64,000 nucleotides of DNA, from NCBI RefSeq assembly GCF_016894445.1, contig NZ_CP056775.1, positions 4,762,001 to 4,826,000 of the forward strand, in the 5' to 3' direction. Each line of letters opens with the position of its first letter. Position 1 is the stretch's first letter. The DNA comes from Dyadobacter sandarakinus (GTDB taxonomy: Bacteria; Bacteroidota; Bacteroidia; Cytophagales; Spirosomataceae). Shown piece by piece: positions 32,714-41,663 of the stretch. Under the pieces are notes generated by a model, which worked only from the letters and a program-made list of their open reading frames with translations, had not been told where the DNA came from and ran no database searches. A program made the translations under genes and the position numbers.

Positions 32714-35700
32714 CTACCGGGTTATTTCCATCAAAATATTACGGGCCTGCTCAATGCTTTTTACATCTTCACAAATCAAAATGAGCTTGCCTTTCTGATC
32801 TTTCAATGAAATTTCCCGCGGGTGCTTTTTAATGTAATCGATTACCTGCCCGAACTTAGCCGACTGGAAGAAATCGTCGTTCTGCGAAACAACGAAGTAG
32901 CCTTTCATGGTATTGCTCTTCAAAGTCAGTTTTTCAAAGTGCAAAGTCTCTGCTTCCCAGCGTAAACGGACCGTTTTCAGCAAGTCCTGTACCTCTACCG
33001 GCACAGGCCCGAAACGGTCCAGGATCTCCTGCTCAAATTTACCCAGATCCTCTTCTGTCTCAATATTGTCAAGGCGGGTATATAACGACAGCCTTTCTGA
33101 AATATTTTTAACATAATTATCGGGGATCAATGTTGCAAAATCGGTCTCGATCTGGCACTCCGATACCAGGTTTTTAGGTAAGCCCAGGGCAGTTGCAAAC
33201 AGGTCCTTGAACTCATTATTTTTCAGTTCCTGTACAGCTTCGTCCAGCATTTTATGGTAAAGCTCATAGCCCAGGTCATTTACAAATCCGCTCTGCTCGG
33301 CACCAAGCAGATTGCCTGCTCCCCGGATATCAAGGTCACGCATGGCCACCTTAAAACCATCGCCCAGCTCCGAAAACTCTTCCAGCGTCTGAAGGCGCTT
33401 GCGGGAATCACTCGCCAGGGTCGATGCCGTGGGAGTCAGCAGGTAGCAGAATGCCTTCCGGTTGGAACGTCCCACACGGCCACGCATCTGGTGAAGGTCA
33501 GAGAGGCCGAACATATGCGCAGAGTTGATGATGATCGTATTGGCATTTGCAATATCAATCCCGGACTCGATGATGTTGGTCGAAACCAGAATGTCAAATT
33601 CACCCTCAATGAATTTAACCATTACTTTTTCGAGCTTGTCCCCATCCATCTGCCCATGAGCAACTCCGATCCGCACGTCTGGTACGAGGCGCATGATGAT
33701 ATTGGCAATGGATTCAATGTCATTGACTCTGTTATGCACAAAGAAAACCTGACCGCCGCGCTGAACTTCGTAGCTGATTGCATCACGGATAAATTCTTCA
33801 CTGAATGTATGTACCTCGGTGGTAACAGGCTGGCGGTTGGGCGGAGGTGTGGCAATTACCGAAAGGTCGCGGGCGCCCATCAGTGAAAAATGCAGCGTAC
33901 GCGGGATCGGGGTGGCTGTCAACGTCAGTACGTCTACGTTGATCCGCATTTCTTTAAGCCGGTCCTTGGCTTTTACACCAAACTTCTGCTCCTCGTCAAT
34001 TACCAGTAAGCCCAGGTCCTTGAAAATTACATCCTTATTGAGAATGCGGTGGGTACCGATCAAAATATCAATTTTACCCTCCGCAGCTTCTTTGAGTGTA
34101 TCCTTGATTTCTTTGGTTGTCTTGAAACGGTTGATATAGCCTACCCGCGCCGGAAAGTCAGCAAGCCGCTCGCTGAATGTTTTGTAATGCTGCATTGCGA
34201 GGATTGTAGTAGGTACAAGTATTGCCACCTGCTTGCTGTCGCACACGGCCTTGAATGCGGCACGGATCGCAATTTCTGTTTTACCAAAACCAACATCCCC
34301 GCACACCAGCCTGTCCATAGGGTTAGGCTTTTCCATATCATCCTTCACGCTGGTCGTAGCCGTAGCCTGGTCGGGTGTGTCTTCGTACAAAAACGACGAT
34401 TCCAGCTCAGCCTGCATGTAATTGTCGGGTGAAAACTGAAAGCCCGGGGTCTGCCGGCGTTTTGCGTATAATGCAATCAGCTCGTGCGCAATGTCTTTAA
34501 GCTGCTTTTTAACCTTCGATTTCTTAGCTTCCCACTCGCCGGACCCAAGCTTGCTCATAGCCGGGGGAACACCCTCGCGACCGGTATATTTAGCAATTTT
34601 ATGCAGGTTATGCACACTCACATACAGCAGGTCATTATCCCGGTAAATCAGCCTGACCGCCTCCTGCTCCTTGCCGTTTACATCTTTCCGCTCCATACCC
34701 GCAAACCGGCCTATGCCATAGTCTACGTGTGTTACAAAGTCGCCTGGCTGCAGAGAGCGCAGTTCCTTCATGGTAATCGCCTTGGATTTGCTGAATTTTT
34801 CTTTGAGGCGGTATTTGTAAAAACGCGCAAAAATCTGGTGATCTGTGTAGCAGGCAAGTTTCAGGTTATCGTCAACAAAACCTTCCCGCAATGAAATGTG
34901 GATCGGCCGAAATTTCACAAACGGATCAAGGTCTTCAAAAATCCGTTCAAGCCGATCGAGCTGCTTGGGCTGCTCCGCCACAATCACATTGGTATATCCT
35001 TTGGACTGGTTTTCTGAAAGATCATCAATCAGGCGTTTAAAATCCTTGTTGAAGGATGGCTGCGGCTTGGAGGAGTACGGCAGCTTGGCTTCTGACTTAA
35101 AGTAAGACTTTTTACCAAACTCAACCGTCTTGAATTTTTTGATATGATTTAAAAACCCGCGCCGTGTTTCGAAAAGGTCCTGCGGATTAGACACGATCTG
35201 CACGCCGCCTCCGGTCACTTCTTCCAGGGCCTTTTCAGCTCTTTCCATGCATTTCTCAATGATTTCCAGGGTAAGCTCTGCGTCTTTGAACCAGAGCACC
35301 GTTTCCGACGGGAAGAAGTTCAGGAACGATTCGCGTGTTTCGTGGGAAAGCTTCTGCTGAATATCGGGTACAATATTGATCTGTTTGACGACCTCAATGG
35401 AAAGCTGCGTATCCGGATCAAACGAGCGGATACTATCTACTTCGTCCCCGAACAGCTCGATCCGGAAAGGATGCTCGCTGGCATAGGAAAATACGTCAAT
35501 AATACCGCCCCGGACCGAAAACTGACCTGCTTCAAAAACAAAGTCGGTCATCTCAAATCCGTAATTGTTCAGGAACTCGGTCAAAAACGCACTATCCAGC
35601 TTTTCTCCCACCTTCACGGCAAATGTATTGGCTTTCAGCGAGCGTTTGTTGATCACCTTCTCAAACAATGCTTCCGGGTAGGTCACAACCTGAAGAGGGA

Positions 35701-36061
35701 TTGACCGGCTGACATTCAGCTTGTTGAGGATTTCTCCCCGCATGAGTACATTGGCATTGTCCACCTCCTCATAATGGTACGGCCGCTTGTAGGATGTGGG
35801 ATAAAAGAGTACTTCAGCATCTTTCAGCAGGTTCTGAAGATCATTCTGAAAATAAGCAGCTTCCTCCCGGTCGCTCAGAATGTACAGGGCAGGGCCTTTT
35901 TTCTTCTGCTGGATAGCAGCTGTAAGAACGGCATCGAGGCTGCCCACCAAACCCTTGATCTGAACATGTGCTGACTCCGGCTCCTTCGAGGATATCTGGG
36001 AAAGGATCAGGTCAAGGTAGCTGTCCCCTCCGTATAAGGTCAATAGGTCTTTAACTTCCAA
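32714..36061 (-). CDS. mfd: Transcription-repair coupling factor
   Basis: A 1115-residue Mfd, which removes RNA polymerase stalled at DNA damage and recruits UvrA. The N-terminus holds the UvrB-like UvrA-binding part; the polymerase-interacting CarD-like domain is near residue 430 (LQPGDFVTHVDYGIGRF); the RecG-like translocase follows with Walker A GDVGFGKTE near 587, DEEQ box near 688 and TATPIPRTL; DMRGAGNLLG-like DIRGAGNLLGAEQSG and the C-terminal TRCF domain end the chain. Length is normal. It has a strong predicted promoter and a 5' leader of about 110 bases. Confidence 0.97.
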   Translation of the reverse strand: MEVKDLLTLYGGDSYLDLILSQISSKEPESAHVQIKGLVGSLDAVLTAAIQQKKKGPALYILSDREEAAYFQNDLQNLLKDAEVLFYPTSYKRPYHYEEVDNANVLMRGEILNKLNVSRSIPLQVVTYPEALFEKVINKRSLKANTFAVKVGEKLDSAFLTEFLNNYGFEMTDFVFEAGQFSVRGGIIDVFSYASEHPFRIELFGDEVDSIRSFDPDTQLSIEVVKQINIVPDIQQKLSHETRESFLNFFPSETVLWFKDAELTLEIIEKCMERAEKALEEVTGGGVQIVSNPQDLFETRRGFLNHIKKFKTVEFGKKSYFKSEAKLPYSSKPQPSFNKDFKRLIDDLSENQSKGYTNVIVAEQPKQLDRLERIFEDLDPFVKFRPIHISLREGFVDDNLKLACYTDHQIFARFYKYRLKEKFSKSKAITMKELRSLQPGDFVTHVDYGIGRFAGMERKDVNGKEQEAVRLIYRDNDLLYVSVHNLHKIAKYTGREGVPPAMSKLGSGEWEAKKSKVKKQLKDIAHELIALYAKRRQTPGFQFSPDNYMQAELESSFLYEDTPDQATATTSVKDDMEKPNPMDRLVCGDVGFGKTEIAIRAAFKAVCDSKQVAILVPTTILAMQHYKTFSERLADFPARVGYINRFKTTKEIKDTLKEAAEGKIDILIGTHRILNKDVIFKDLGLLVIDEEQKFGVKAKDRLKEMRINVDVLTLTATPIPRTLHFSLMGARDLSVIATPPPNRQPVTTEVHTFSEEFIRDAISYEVQRGGQVFFVHNRVNDIESIANIIMRLVPDVRIGVAHGQMDGDKLEKVMVKFIEGEFDILVSTNIIESGIDIANANTIIINSAHMFGLSDLHQMRGRVGRSNRKAFCYLLTPTASTLASDSRKRLQTLEEFSELGDGFKVAMRDLDIRGAGNLLGAEQSGFVNDLGYELYHKMLDEAVQELKNNEFKDLFATALGLPKNLVSECQIETDFATLIPDNYVKNISERLSLYTRLDNIETEEDLGKFEQEILDRFGPVPVEVQDLLKTVRLRWEAETLHFEKLTLKSNTMKGYFVVSQNDDFFQSAKFGQVIDYIKKHPREISLKDQKGKLILICEDVKSIEQARNILMEITR

Positions 36062-36175
36062 GTAAGTGAAATGGTATAGCAGTTATTTTTAAACGCAAAA
36101 AGCCGTTTACGGAAAAATCCGGCCGGCAACAAGGAACAACAACAATCGTCCTCATTTTGTTAGACGCATGATATA

Positions 36176-36207
36176 CAAAAATACGTCCAAATGCAGCAGA
36201 CGGCAAA
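36176..36207 (-). promoter_or_regulatory. Promoter of mfd
   Basis: On the minus strand TTTG (36204-36207), 20 bases, then TATTTTTG (36176-36183): an exact match to the Bacteroidota housekeeping promoter, with 24 bases between the two TTTG. Transcription would start near 36169. Confidence 0.7.
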
Positions 36208-36255
36208 TTACCCTTTTGTTAATAGCTTTACGTGTGTAAATCTTACGCATTCGTG

Positions 36256-36861
36256 ATGACAGACTGGCTGAACCAAAGTATTTCCCTGGGTAGTATCGTA
36301 TCCACCCCGCTCGAAATCCTGGGCTTTCTTACGGGTGCTGTTTGCGTGTACCTGAATACAAGGCAGAATGTACTGGGCTGGTTTTTCGGGATCGTCAATG
36401 CGGTTTTATATGCCGTGGTTTTCTGGCAGGTGCGGTTATATGCGGATATGGGTTTGCAGGCCTACTACTTTATCACCAGCATTTACGGTTGGTGGCTGTG
36501 GCTTTTCGGGGGTAAAAATCATGATGGGGTAGCCGTATCCCGGATGCCCGCCAGGCTTTATACCCTCTTCGCGGTCATTTTTGTAGTGGCCACCTGGCTG
36601 TGGGGATATATGCTCAGCCGCTTTACCGACGCCAGCCTTACTTACGCAGACTCAGCCCTGACCGTCGCCAGCCTGATCGGACAATGGATGATGGCCCGGA
36701 AGTACATCGAAAACTGGATACTCTGGATAGCAGCCGACGCTTGTTATGTGGGATTGTACTATTACAAAGGCCTGCACCTCACAGCCATTCTGTACATTGT
36801 ATTTCTTGTACTGGCAGGCTGGGGATATGTACAATGGAAGCGTGATCTCCGGCTGGCTTAG
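36256..36861 (+). CDS. pnuC: PnuC-like nicotinamide riboside transporter
   Basis: A 201-residue membrane protein with about seven hydrophobic helices and the family's tryptophan-rich pattern (LGWFFGIVNAVLYAVVFW, YGWWLWLFGG, ENWILWIAADACYVGLYYYKG). PnuC proteins carry nicotinamide riboside for NAD salvage by facilitated diffusion. Bacteroidota also have PnuT paralogues for thiamine, but no TPP-riboswitch sequence is seen upstream, which favours the riboside. ATG at 36256 is preferred over a GTG eight codons earlier. Its stop overlaps the convergent barstar-like gene by four bases. Confidence 0.85.
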   Translation: MTDWLNQSISLGSIVSTPLEILGFLTGAVCVYLNTRQNVLGWFFGIVNAVLYAVVFWQVRLYADMGLQAYYFITSIYGWWLWLFGGKNHDGVAVSRMPARLYTLFAVIFVVATWLWGYMLSRFTDASLTYADSALTVASLIGQWMMARKYIENWILWIAADACYVGLYYYKGLHLTAILYIVFLVLAGWGYVQWKRDLRLA

Positions 36862-37307
36862 TCGAATGTTCCGAAAGGAATTTCCTGTTCTTCCAGCAGC
36901 CGGCGGATGCGTGCCGAGTCCTGAAAAACAATCCGGAGCTCCTTCTTTTTGAAACCATCCTGCTCGTCCTCGTCCAGCCAGCGCCAGTCTTCCGCCGTCG
37001 CATCAAACATGTCTATGACGGTCAGGATTTTGTCTTCGGACTTTTCTTTTGAAAGCCACTCGGCCGTATCGCTGATGTAAATAATTATCTTTTTTTCTTC
37101 AATCCACTGCAGGTCGTTCAGCATTTCGTCCAGGTCTTCCAGGCTGCGCCCTTCATACTCGGGAAAGTTCAGGGCACTGGCCAGCTGCTCGTGAAAATCC
37201 CTGATCGTCAGGGACTTTTTTCCATCAATATCTGCTACAAATGCGCCGATAAAAGACGTACTGATTTCGGACTCGTTTCCTGCGATCAGGAAGTGTGTGT
37301 TTTTCAT
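36858..37307 (-). CDS. Barstar-family (barnase inhibitor) protein, orphan
   Basis: A 149-residue acidic protein whose central part matches barstar: IRDFHEQLASALNFPEYEGRSLEDLDEMLNDL, with Asp-rich helices that in barstar plug the RNase active site. No barnase-like RNase gene is adjacent. The C-terminal 40 residues (FKKKELRIVFQDSARIRRLLEEQ) extend beyond classical barstar. It may be immunity against RNases of neighbouring bacteria, or a housekeeping inhibitor. Transcribed alone. Confidence 0.8.
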   Translation of the reverse strand: MKNTHFLIAGNESEISTSFIGAFVADIDGKKSLTIRDFHEQLASALNFPEYEGRSLEDLDEMLNDLQWIEEKKIIIYISDTAEWLSKEKSEDKILTVIDMFDATAEDWRWLDEDEQDGFKKKELRIVFQDSARIRRLLEEQEIPFGTFD

Positions 37308-37373
37308 TGCATTCGTGGTTTGGTGATGAGCGCAATTTATGTAAATCTCTTTTTAAAGAGAACCTGTTAGCAA

Positions 37374-38297
37374 TTACTTCACATATCTCTTTCTGAACAG
37401 CTGCATCATATACACGTTAATAGCCCACTGGTCGGCCAGTGGCTGGCGGGTGTAAGGCAGGGTCGGCAGATAGTCGGGCGGGCCAAATTCGGTGAGTACT
37501 GTCAGTGTTTCGCCGCTTTTAACCTTTTGTTCCACTACCGCATCCCACCAGGCCAGGTGCGCCTTCACGGCAGCTTCCCATTCCGGTGCCCGCGGATCAT
37601 TCACCTGCGGACCTTCCTCATGCCCGATCCTGGAATGAATATGACCCACCCTCGAAAGTGCCAGGCTCACGGTTTCCTGCTGGTCATGCAGCAGGCTTTC
37701 ATGCACATTGCACCAGTGCGAAATGTCCAGCGTCAGCCGCAGTTCAGGATTTTTTTCGATAAAGTTGCGCGTAATGTGAGCCGCGAAGAGCATCCGGCCG
37801 CGGTGTGTTTCGTGATAAATGGGGATGCCCGTTTTACGGGTAGCAGCCGTCGTATGATCGATGAATGCTTTATTTTGTTCGTAGGAAAAATGGTCGCGGC
37901 CGCTGTGGCAGTTGATGTATAGCGGCTTCATTTCAAACCGGGTTGTAGCCTCGTCAATCTGTTTTTTAAACTGATCCAGGTGCCGCGCATAGTCCTGTTC
38001 GCCAGAGCCGCACAGAAATCCTACTTCAAGCCCGTACTTTTTCAATGCAGCCAGCAGCTCTGCCTGCTTTTCTTTTGTGCCCGGCCACCACATTTCGGTA
38101 CCGTCGTAGCCTTCTTTTTTAATGGCTGCGCAAAACTGATCCGTGCTGCCTGCGAATCCCCAGTTGGTTCCGAGGATTTTGAGCGAGAGCCTGTTTTCAA
38201 ACCGGGCAGGCGCGCTGTTTTCGCCGGCCAGGGTTTCCATGCCGCTGATAACCCCGGCGGTAGCAATGGCTGTACTCATAAAATGTCTGCGTTTCAT
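37374..38297 (-). CDS. Sugar phosphate isomerase/epimerase-like TIM-barrel protein
   Basis: A 307-residue protein with a Tat-like signal (KRRHFMSTAIATAGVISG) and the xylose-isomerase-like AP-endonuclease-2 fold: GYDGTEMWWPGT, YINCHSGRDHFS, YHETHRGRMLF, LTLDISHWCNVHES and VLTEFGPPDY supply the Glu/Asp/His metal-binding set. Such proteins interconvert sugars or related polyols; the substrate is unknown. Export by Tat implies folding with its metal before leaving the cytoplasm. It is last in the five-gene run that starts at 44414, 13 bases after the membrane cytochrome gene. Confidence 0.85.
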   Translation of the reverse strand: MKRRHFMSTAIATAGVISGMETLAGENSAPARFENRLSLKILGTNWGFAGSTDQFCAAIKKEGYDGTEMWWPGTKEKQAELLAALKKYGLEVGFLCGSGEQDYARHLDQFKKQIDEATTRFEMKPLYINCHSGRDHFSYEQNKAFIDHTTAATRKTGIPIYHETHRGRMLFAAHITRNFIEKNPELRLTLDISHWCNVHESLLHDQQETVSLALSRVGHIHSRIGHEEGPQVNDPRAPEWEAAVKAHLAWWDAVVEQKVKSGETLTVLTEFGPPDYLPTLPYTRQPLADQWAINVYMMQLFRKRYVK

Positions 38298-38310
38298 GGA
38301 AAAAAGAATA

Positions 38311-39801
38311 TCAGGGAGCTTTCGTACGGGTCGTGTCCCCCGCTTTCAGAAATTGCGCTACGGCAGCCTCGCTGAGCCCGTTTACAATAAGCAGGCCCGG
38401 CCGGGTAGCGGCAAGCTGCTGCACTGCTGTATCCGTTACCGCCGACTGCCACACGTAAATCGACCGCAATGCTTTTATTGAGGCTGCACTTTTCAGTCCT
38501 TCGTCCCCGACTTTGGTATCTACCACATTCATGTATTCGAGATAGGGCAGGTCTCGGAGGCTCGCCATGCCTGCATCCGTGACACCGGTATGTTCGAGGT
38601 GGAGCTTACTCAGGTTCTTCAGTTTTGCGATTTCTTTAAGCCCCTGGTCGGTTATTTTGGTATCACCCAATTTCAGCCAGGTGATCTGCTCGGCCAGCGC
38701 GGTTAGCAGTGCTGCCTGCGCATCGCTGAAGCCGGGCGCATTTACGGCACTTACTTCCAGCAGGTTTTGGTCCTGTGATAGCGTGTTCACAATCAAACCT
38801 GCTTTCCGCAGCGCTTCAATCGCTTTTTCGTTGCCGGGTGCGACTTTAAGGCCAAGTACTGCGGATGTATTGTCAGGGGCATGGCCGGCAGCTGGCTCCG
38901 CTCCTTCGCCCAGACTTGCCAGGGCCGGCTTTACAGCTTCTGTTTGTGTCAGCTGGGCTACTTTCTTGTCAGCGGGAGCACCCTGGTCAATCCACCACGT
39001 CAGGATGCTGATCTGGTCAGGAGTGAGCTGGGGCTTGCCTTTGGGGGGCATGTGGTCGTCGTCACTTTCAGGCAACAGGCAGCGCTTGATCAGGTCACTT
39101 TCCGCTCCCTTGCCTACAATCAGTGCGGGTCCGCTTTCGCCGCCTTTCAGGAGTTGGGCCAAATTGTCCATTTGCAGGTCACCCTTACTTTTGCTTTTAT
39201 TATGGCATTGTACGCAGCGTGTTTCCAGGATAGGGTGCACAATGTCGGCGTACACAAGTGCCTCATTAATATTGGCAATCGGCTTTATTTCAACGGTTTT
39301 TTCCTCTGCGGGAGGCATGCCGACCAGTGATCGGAAGGGCTCCGGCGTGTATTGTGTGAGGTAGCCGGTACCATGCGTCAGGAAGCCTCCGTAATGCCCG
39401 GTTGTAAACACGAGGATGGTTGCAATGCCCAGCATCCAGGTAGCAGTCTGGCTGTTGGCCGGACGAATTTTTTTCAGCTTGCCGGACTGCATGCCCCATG
39501 CAATCCATGAAAAAACAGCCACCCCAATGCCCTGGTACATATGGCTTGTCAGAATATCTTCTTCATACCCGCCTTCAAGCGATAGCAGGTAACCAAACAC
39601 GCACGAAATAGTAGCTGTTCCAGCCGACCAGAGCAGGATAAAACTTACAGCCGACTCACTGACGGCGATTTTGCCAAGCTGTTTTCCTAATACAAGAAGT
39701 GCAGCGATCAGCAGGAATCCAATGGGAAGGTGTACAATGGCAGGGTGAAATCTTCCAAAAAAAAGTGCCCAGTCCGAAGCTTGAAGTAGTATAGAATGCA
39801 T
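38311..39801 (-). CDS. Membrane-bound c-type cytochrome with DUF2231-like helices and leucine-rich repeats
   Basis: A 496-residue protein. The first 150 residues form about four membrane helices beginning FFGRFHPAIVHLPIGFLLIAALL (DUF2231-like). A planctomycete-type cytochrome domain (about 180-285) has one heme motif CVQCH and the later DDHMPPKGKPQLTPDQISILTWWIDQGA with the axial Met. The C-terminal 150 residues carry about five leucine-rich repeats (LKLGDTKITDQGLKEIAKLKNLSKLHLEHTG style). It may pass electrons to the respiratory chain for oxidation of a carbohydrate product. ATG at 39801 is chosen; a TTG at 39813 would abut rhaM. Confidence 0.82.
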   Translation of the reverse strand: MHSILLQASDWALFFGRFHPAIVHLPIGFLLIAALLVLGKQLGKIAVSESAVSFILLWSAGTATISCVFGYLLSLEGGYEEDILTSHMYQGIGVAVFSWIAWGMQSGKLKKIRPANSQTATWMLGIATILVFTTGHYGGFLTHGTGYLTQYTPEPFRSLVGMPPAEEKTVEIKPIANINEALVYADIVHPILETRCVQCHNKSKSKGDLQMDNLAQLLKGGESGPALIVGKGAESDLIKRCLLPESDDDHMPPKGKPQLTPDQISILTWWIDQGAPADKKVAQLTQTEAVKPALASLGEGAEPAAGHAPDNTSAVLGLKVAPGNEKAIEALRKAGLIVNTLSQDQNLLEVSAVNAPGFSDAQAALLTALAEQITWLKLGDTKITDQGLKEIAKLKNLSKLHLEHTGVTDAGMASLRDLPYLEYMNVVDTKVGDEGLKSAASIKALRSIYVWQSAVTDTAVQQLAATRPGLLIVNGLSEAAVAQFLKAGDTTRTKAP

Positions 39802-39813
39802 GAACAAATTCAA

Positions 39814-40137
39814 TTAAAGCAGGCGAAAAACTTCCGGGCATGCTACGGAGCGTGGCGAGTTGTCAGGATTGACTTCCATCAGGTCAGCCATGTAGTCCCA
39901 CCACCTTTTCATAATCGGGAGAGTCGCCAGGTCACCGGTTTGATGGTCAGTGCTTAATCTTTGAAATGCAAACAATGCGAGGGTACCGGGATCGAGGAAA
40001 ATATAGTACTCCCGGATGCCGGCCTGTACAAGCAAATCCGAGAGTTCCGGCCAGATCTCGTCGTGCCGCTTTTTGTACTCTTCTTCAAAACCAGTTTTAA
40101 GCTGCATCCTGAATGCCTGTACGATGCCGTTTTCCAT
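39814..40137 (-). CDS. rhaM: L-rhamnose mutarotase
   Basis: A 107-residue dimeric ferredoxin-like protein that interconverts alpha and beta anomers of L-rhamnose (or a related deoxy sugar). It shows the family's opening MQLKTGFEEEYKKRHDEIWPEL with Tyr21 and His25 in the active site, the strand REYYIFLD, and the C-terminal MKRWWDYMADLM. Full length (104-110 usual). It is the only gene in this run with a clear sugar assignment and points to rhamnose or fucose use. Confidence 0.92.
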   Translation of the reverse strand: MENGIVQAFRMQLKTGFEEEYKKRHDEIWPELSDLLVQAGIREYYIFLDPGTLALFAFQRLSTDHQTGDLATLPIMKRWWDYMADLMEVNPDNSPRSVACPEVFRLL

Positions 40138-40176
40138 GAATTATTCGCGTTTTTACAAAAACAAAAATGATAGCGC

Positions 40177-41652
40177 CTATGCAATAACCTGCTTCACGAC
40201 CTTACCCTCGGTGTCCGTCAGCCTGAAATTGCGGCCTTGGAACGGATAGGTAAACTTCTCATGGTCAAAGCCCATCAGGTGCAGGATCGTTGCCTGTAGA
40301 TCATGCACATGTACCCGGTCTTTTACGCCATAATATCCAAGCTCGTCCGTCTCACCGAAAGTGAATCCTTTTTTGGTGCCGCCGCCTGCCATCCACATGG
40401 TGAATGCATCGAGATGGTGGTCCCTGCCCATATAAGGCATGACGAGCCCGTTTCTATTTTCCTGCATGGGGGTTCTGCCAAATTCGGCCCCGAAGATCAC
40501 CAGTGTTTCTTCCAGCAAGCCGCGCATTTTGAGGTCTTGTATCAAAGCCGCAATCGGCCGGTCCGACAGCTGACATTTGTTCCTCAGCCCTCCTTCCACA
40601 TTGTCGGACTGCGAAGTGCCGTGCCCGTCCCAGCCCCAGTCAAAAAGCTGCACAAAGCGCACATCGTTTTCGACGAGCTTGCGGGCCAGGAGGCAGTTCA
40701 TGGCAAAAGTGCCTTCTCCCGGCTTTACACCGTACATATCAAGGATAAACTGCGGCTCTTTGGAAATATCCATGACTTCCGGAACCGACATCTGCATGCG
40801 GAAAGCCATTTCATACTGGCTGATGCGCGTGAGAATTTCCGGGTCCTGCACTTCCTCATACGTTTGCCGGTTGATTTCATTAATGGCTTCAATGGTCTGC
40901 TTGCGCATGTTGCGGTTCATGCCCGTAGGATCGCTTACGTAAAGTACCGGATCGCCGCCTGTGCGGCATTGCACGCCCTGGTACACCGATGGCAAAAAGC
41001 CGCTGCCATACACGCTTTTGCCTGCATCGGGCTGCCTGCCGCCGGAAGCCAGTACGATGAAGCCCGGCAGGTTGCGGTTTTCAGAGCCGAGCCCGTACAC
41101 GGCCCAGGCACCCAGGCTCGGGCGACCCAGCCTGGCGCTCCCCGTATGCATCAGCAGCTGCGCAGGAGCGTGGTTAAACTGGTCGGTATGCATGGCTTTG
41201 AGGAAGGTAACTTCGTCAGCCACGGTTTGCAGGTAAGGCAGGTAGTCCGAGAGCCACGCGCCCGATTGGCCGTATTGGGCAAACTTTCCCTGCGGCCCCA
41301 GCATTTTGGGTACACCTTGTATGAATGCGAATTTTTTTCCTTCCAGAAATGCTGCTGGACAGTCGTGGCCGTGGTATTTTTCCAGTTCCGGCTTGTAGTC
41401 GAACAATTCAAGCTGCGACGGTGCGCCGGCCATGTGAATGTAAATCACGCGCTTGGCTTTCGGGGCGAACTGGGGAATTTTAGTCAGTGCTTCCTCCATT
41501 GCCGGGGCTGGTACCGCCGGGTTGCCTCCGCAGGAGCCCAGCAGCGAGCCCAGGCCCAGTGCACCCAGCCCAAACCCGGCCGACTGCAGGAAGTGCCGGC
41601 GGGTTTGTGTTTGCAGATGCGTGTACTGCAGCTCTTTCAGCAATTTATCCAT
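40177..41652 (-). CDS. DUF1501 family protein with Tat signal
   Basis: A 491-residue exported protein of the DUF1501 family, related to sulfatases and phosphatases of the alkaline phosphatase superfamily. The Tat signal QTRRHFLQSAGFGLGALGLGSLLGSC also ends in a lipobox-like Cys. Landmarks are YIHMAGAPSQLELFDYKPEL, FNHAPAQLLMHTGS, GWDGHGTSQSDN, LVIFGAEFGRTPMQ and DHHLDAFTMWMAGGG. It is always found beside DUF1549/DUF1553 cytochromes like the gene 11 bases upstream; their joint biochemical role is not established. Confidence 0.9.
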   Translation of the reverse strand: MDKLLKELQYTHLQTQTRRHFLQSAGFGLGALGLGSLLGSCGGNPAVPAPAMEEALTKIPQFAPKAKRVIYIHMAGAPSQLELFDYKPELEKYHGHDCPAAFLEGKKFAFIQGVPKMLGPQGKFAQYGQSGAWLSDYLPYLQTVADEVTFLKAMHTDQFNHAPAQLLMHTGSARLGRPSLGAWAVYGLGSENRNLPGFIVLASGGRQPDAGKSVYGSGFLPSVYQGVQCRTGGDPVLYVSDPTGMNRNMRKQTIEAINEINRQTYEEVQDPEILTRISQYEMAFRMQMSVPEVMDISKEPQFILDMYGVKPGEGTFAMNCLLARKLVENDVRFVQLFDWGWDGHGTSQSDNVEGGLRNKCQLSDRPIAALIQDLKMRGLLEETLVIFGAEFGRTPMQENRNGLVMPYMGRDHHLDAFTMWMAGGGTKKGFTFGETDELGYYGVKDRVHVHDLQATILHLMGFDHEKFTYPFQGRNFRLTDTEGKVVKQVIA

Positions 41653-41663
41653 GAGCAGTCAGG

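Noticed and set aside
36062-36255. TPP or NAD riboswitch upstream of pnuC
   Set aside because: No TPP core (CTGAGA, then ACCTGA-like) and no recognisable NAD-riboswitch pattern was found; the region instead holds the mfd promoter on the other strand.
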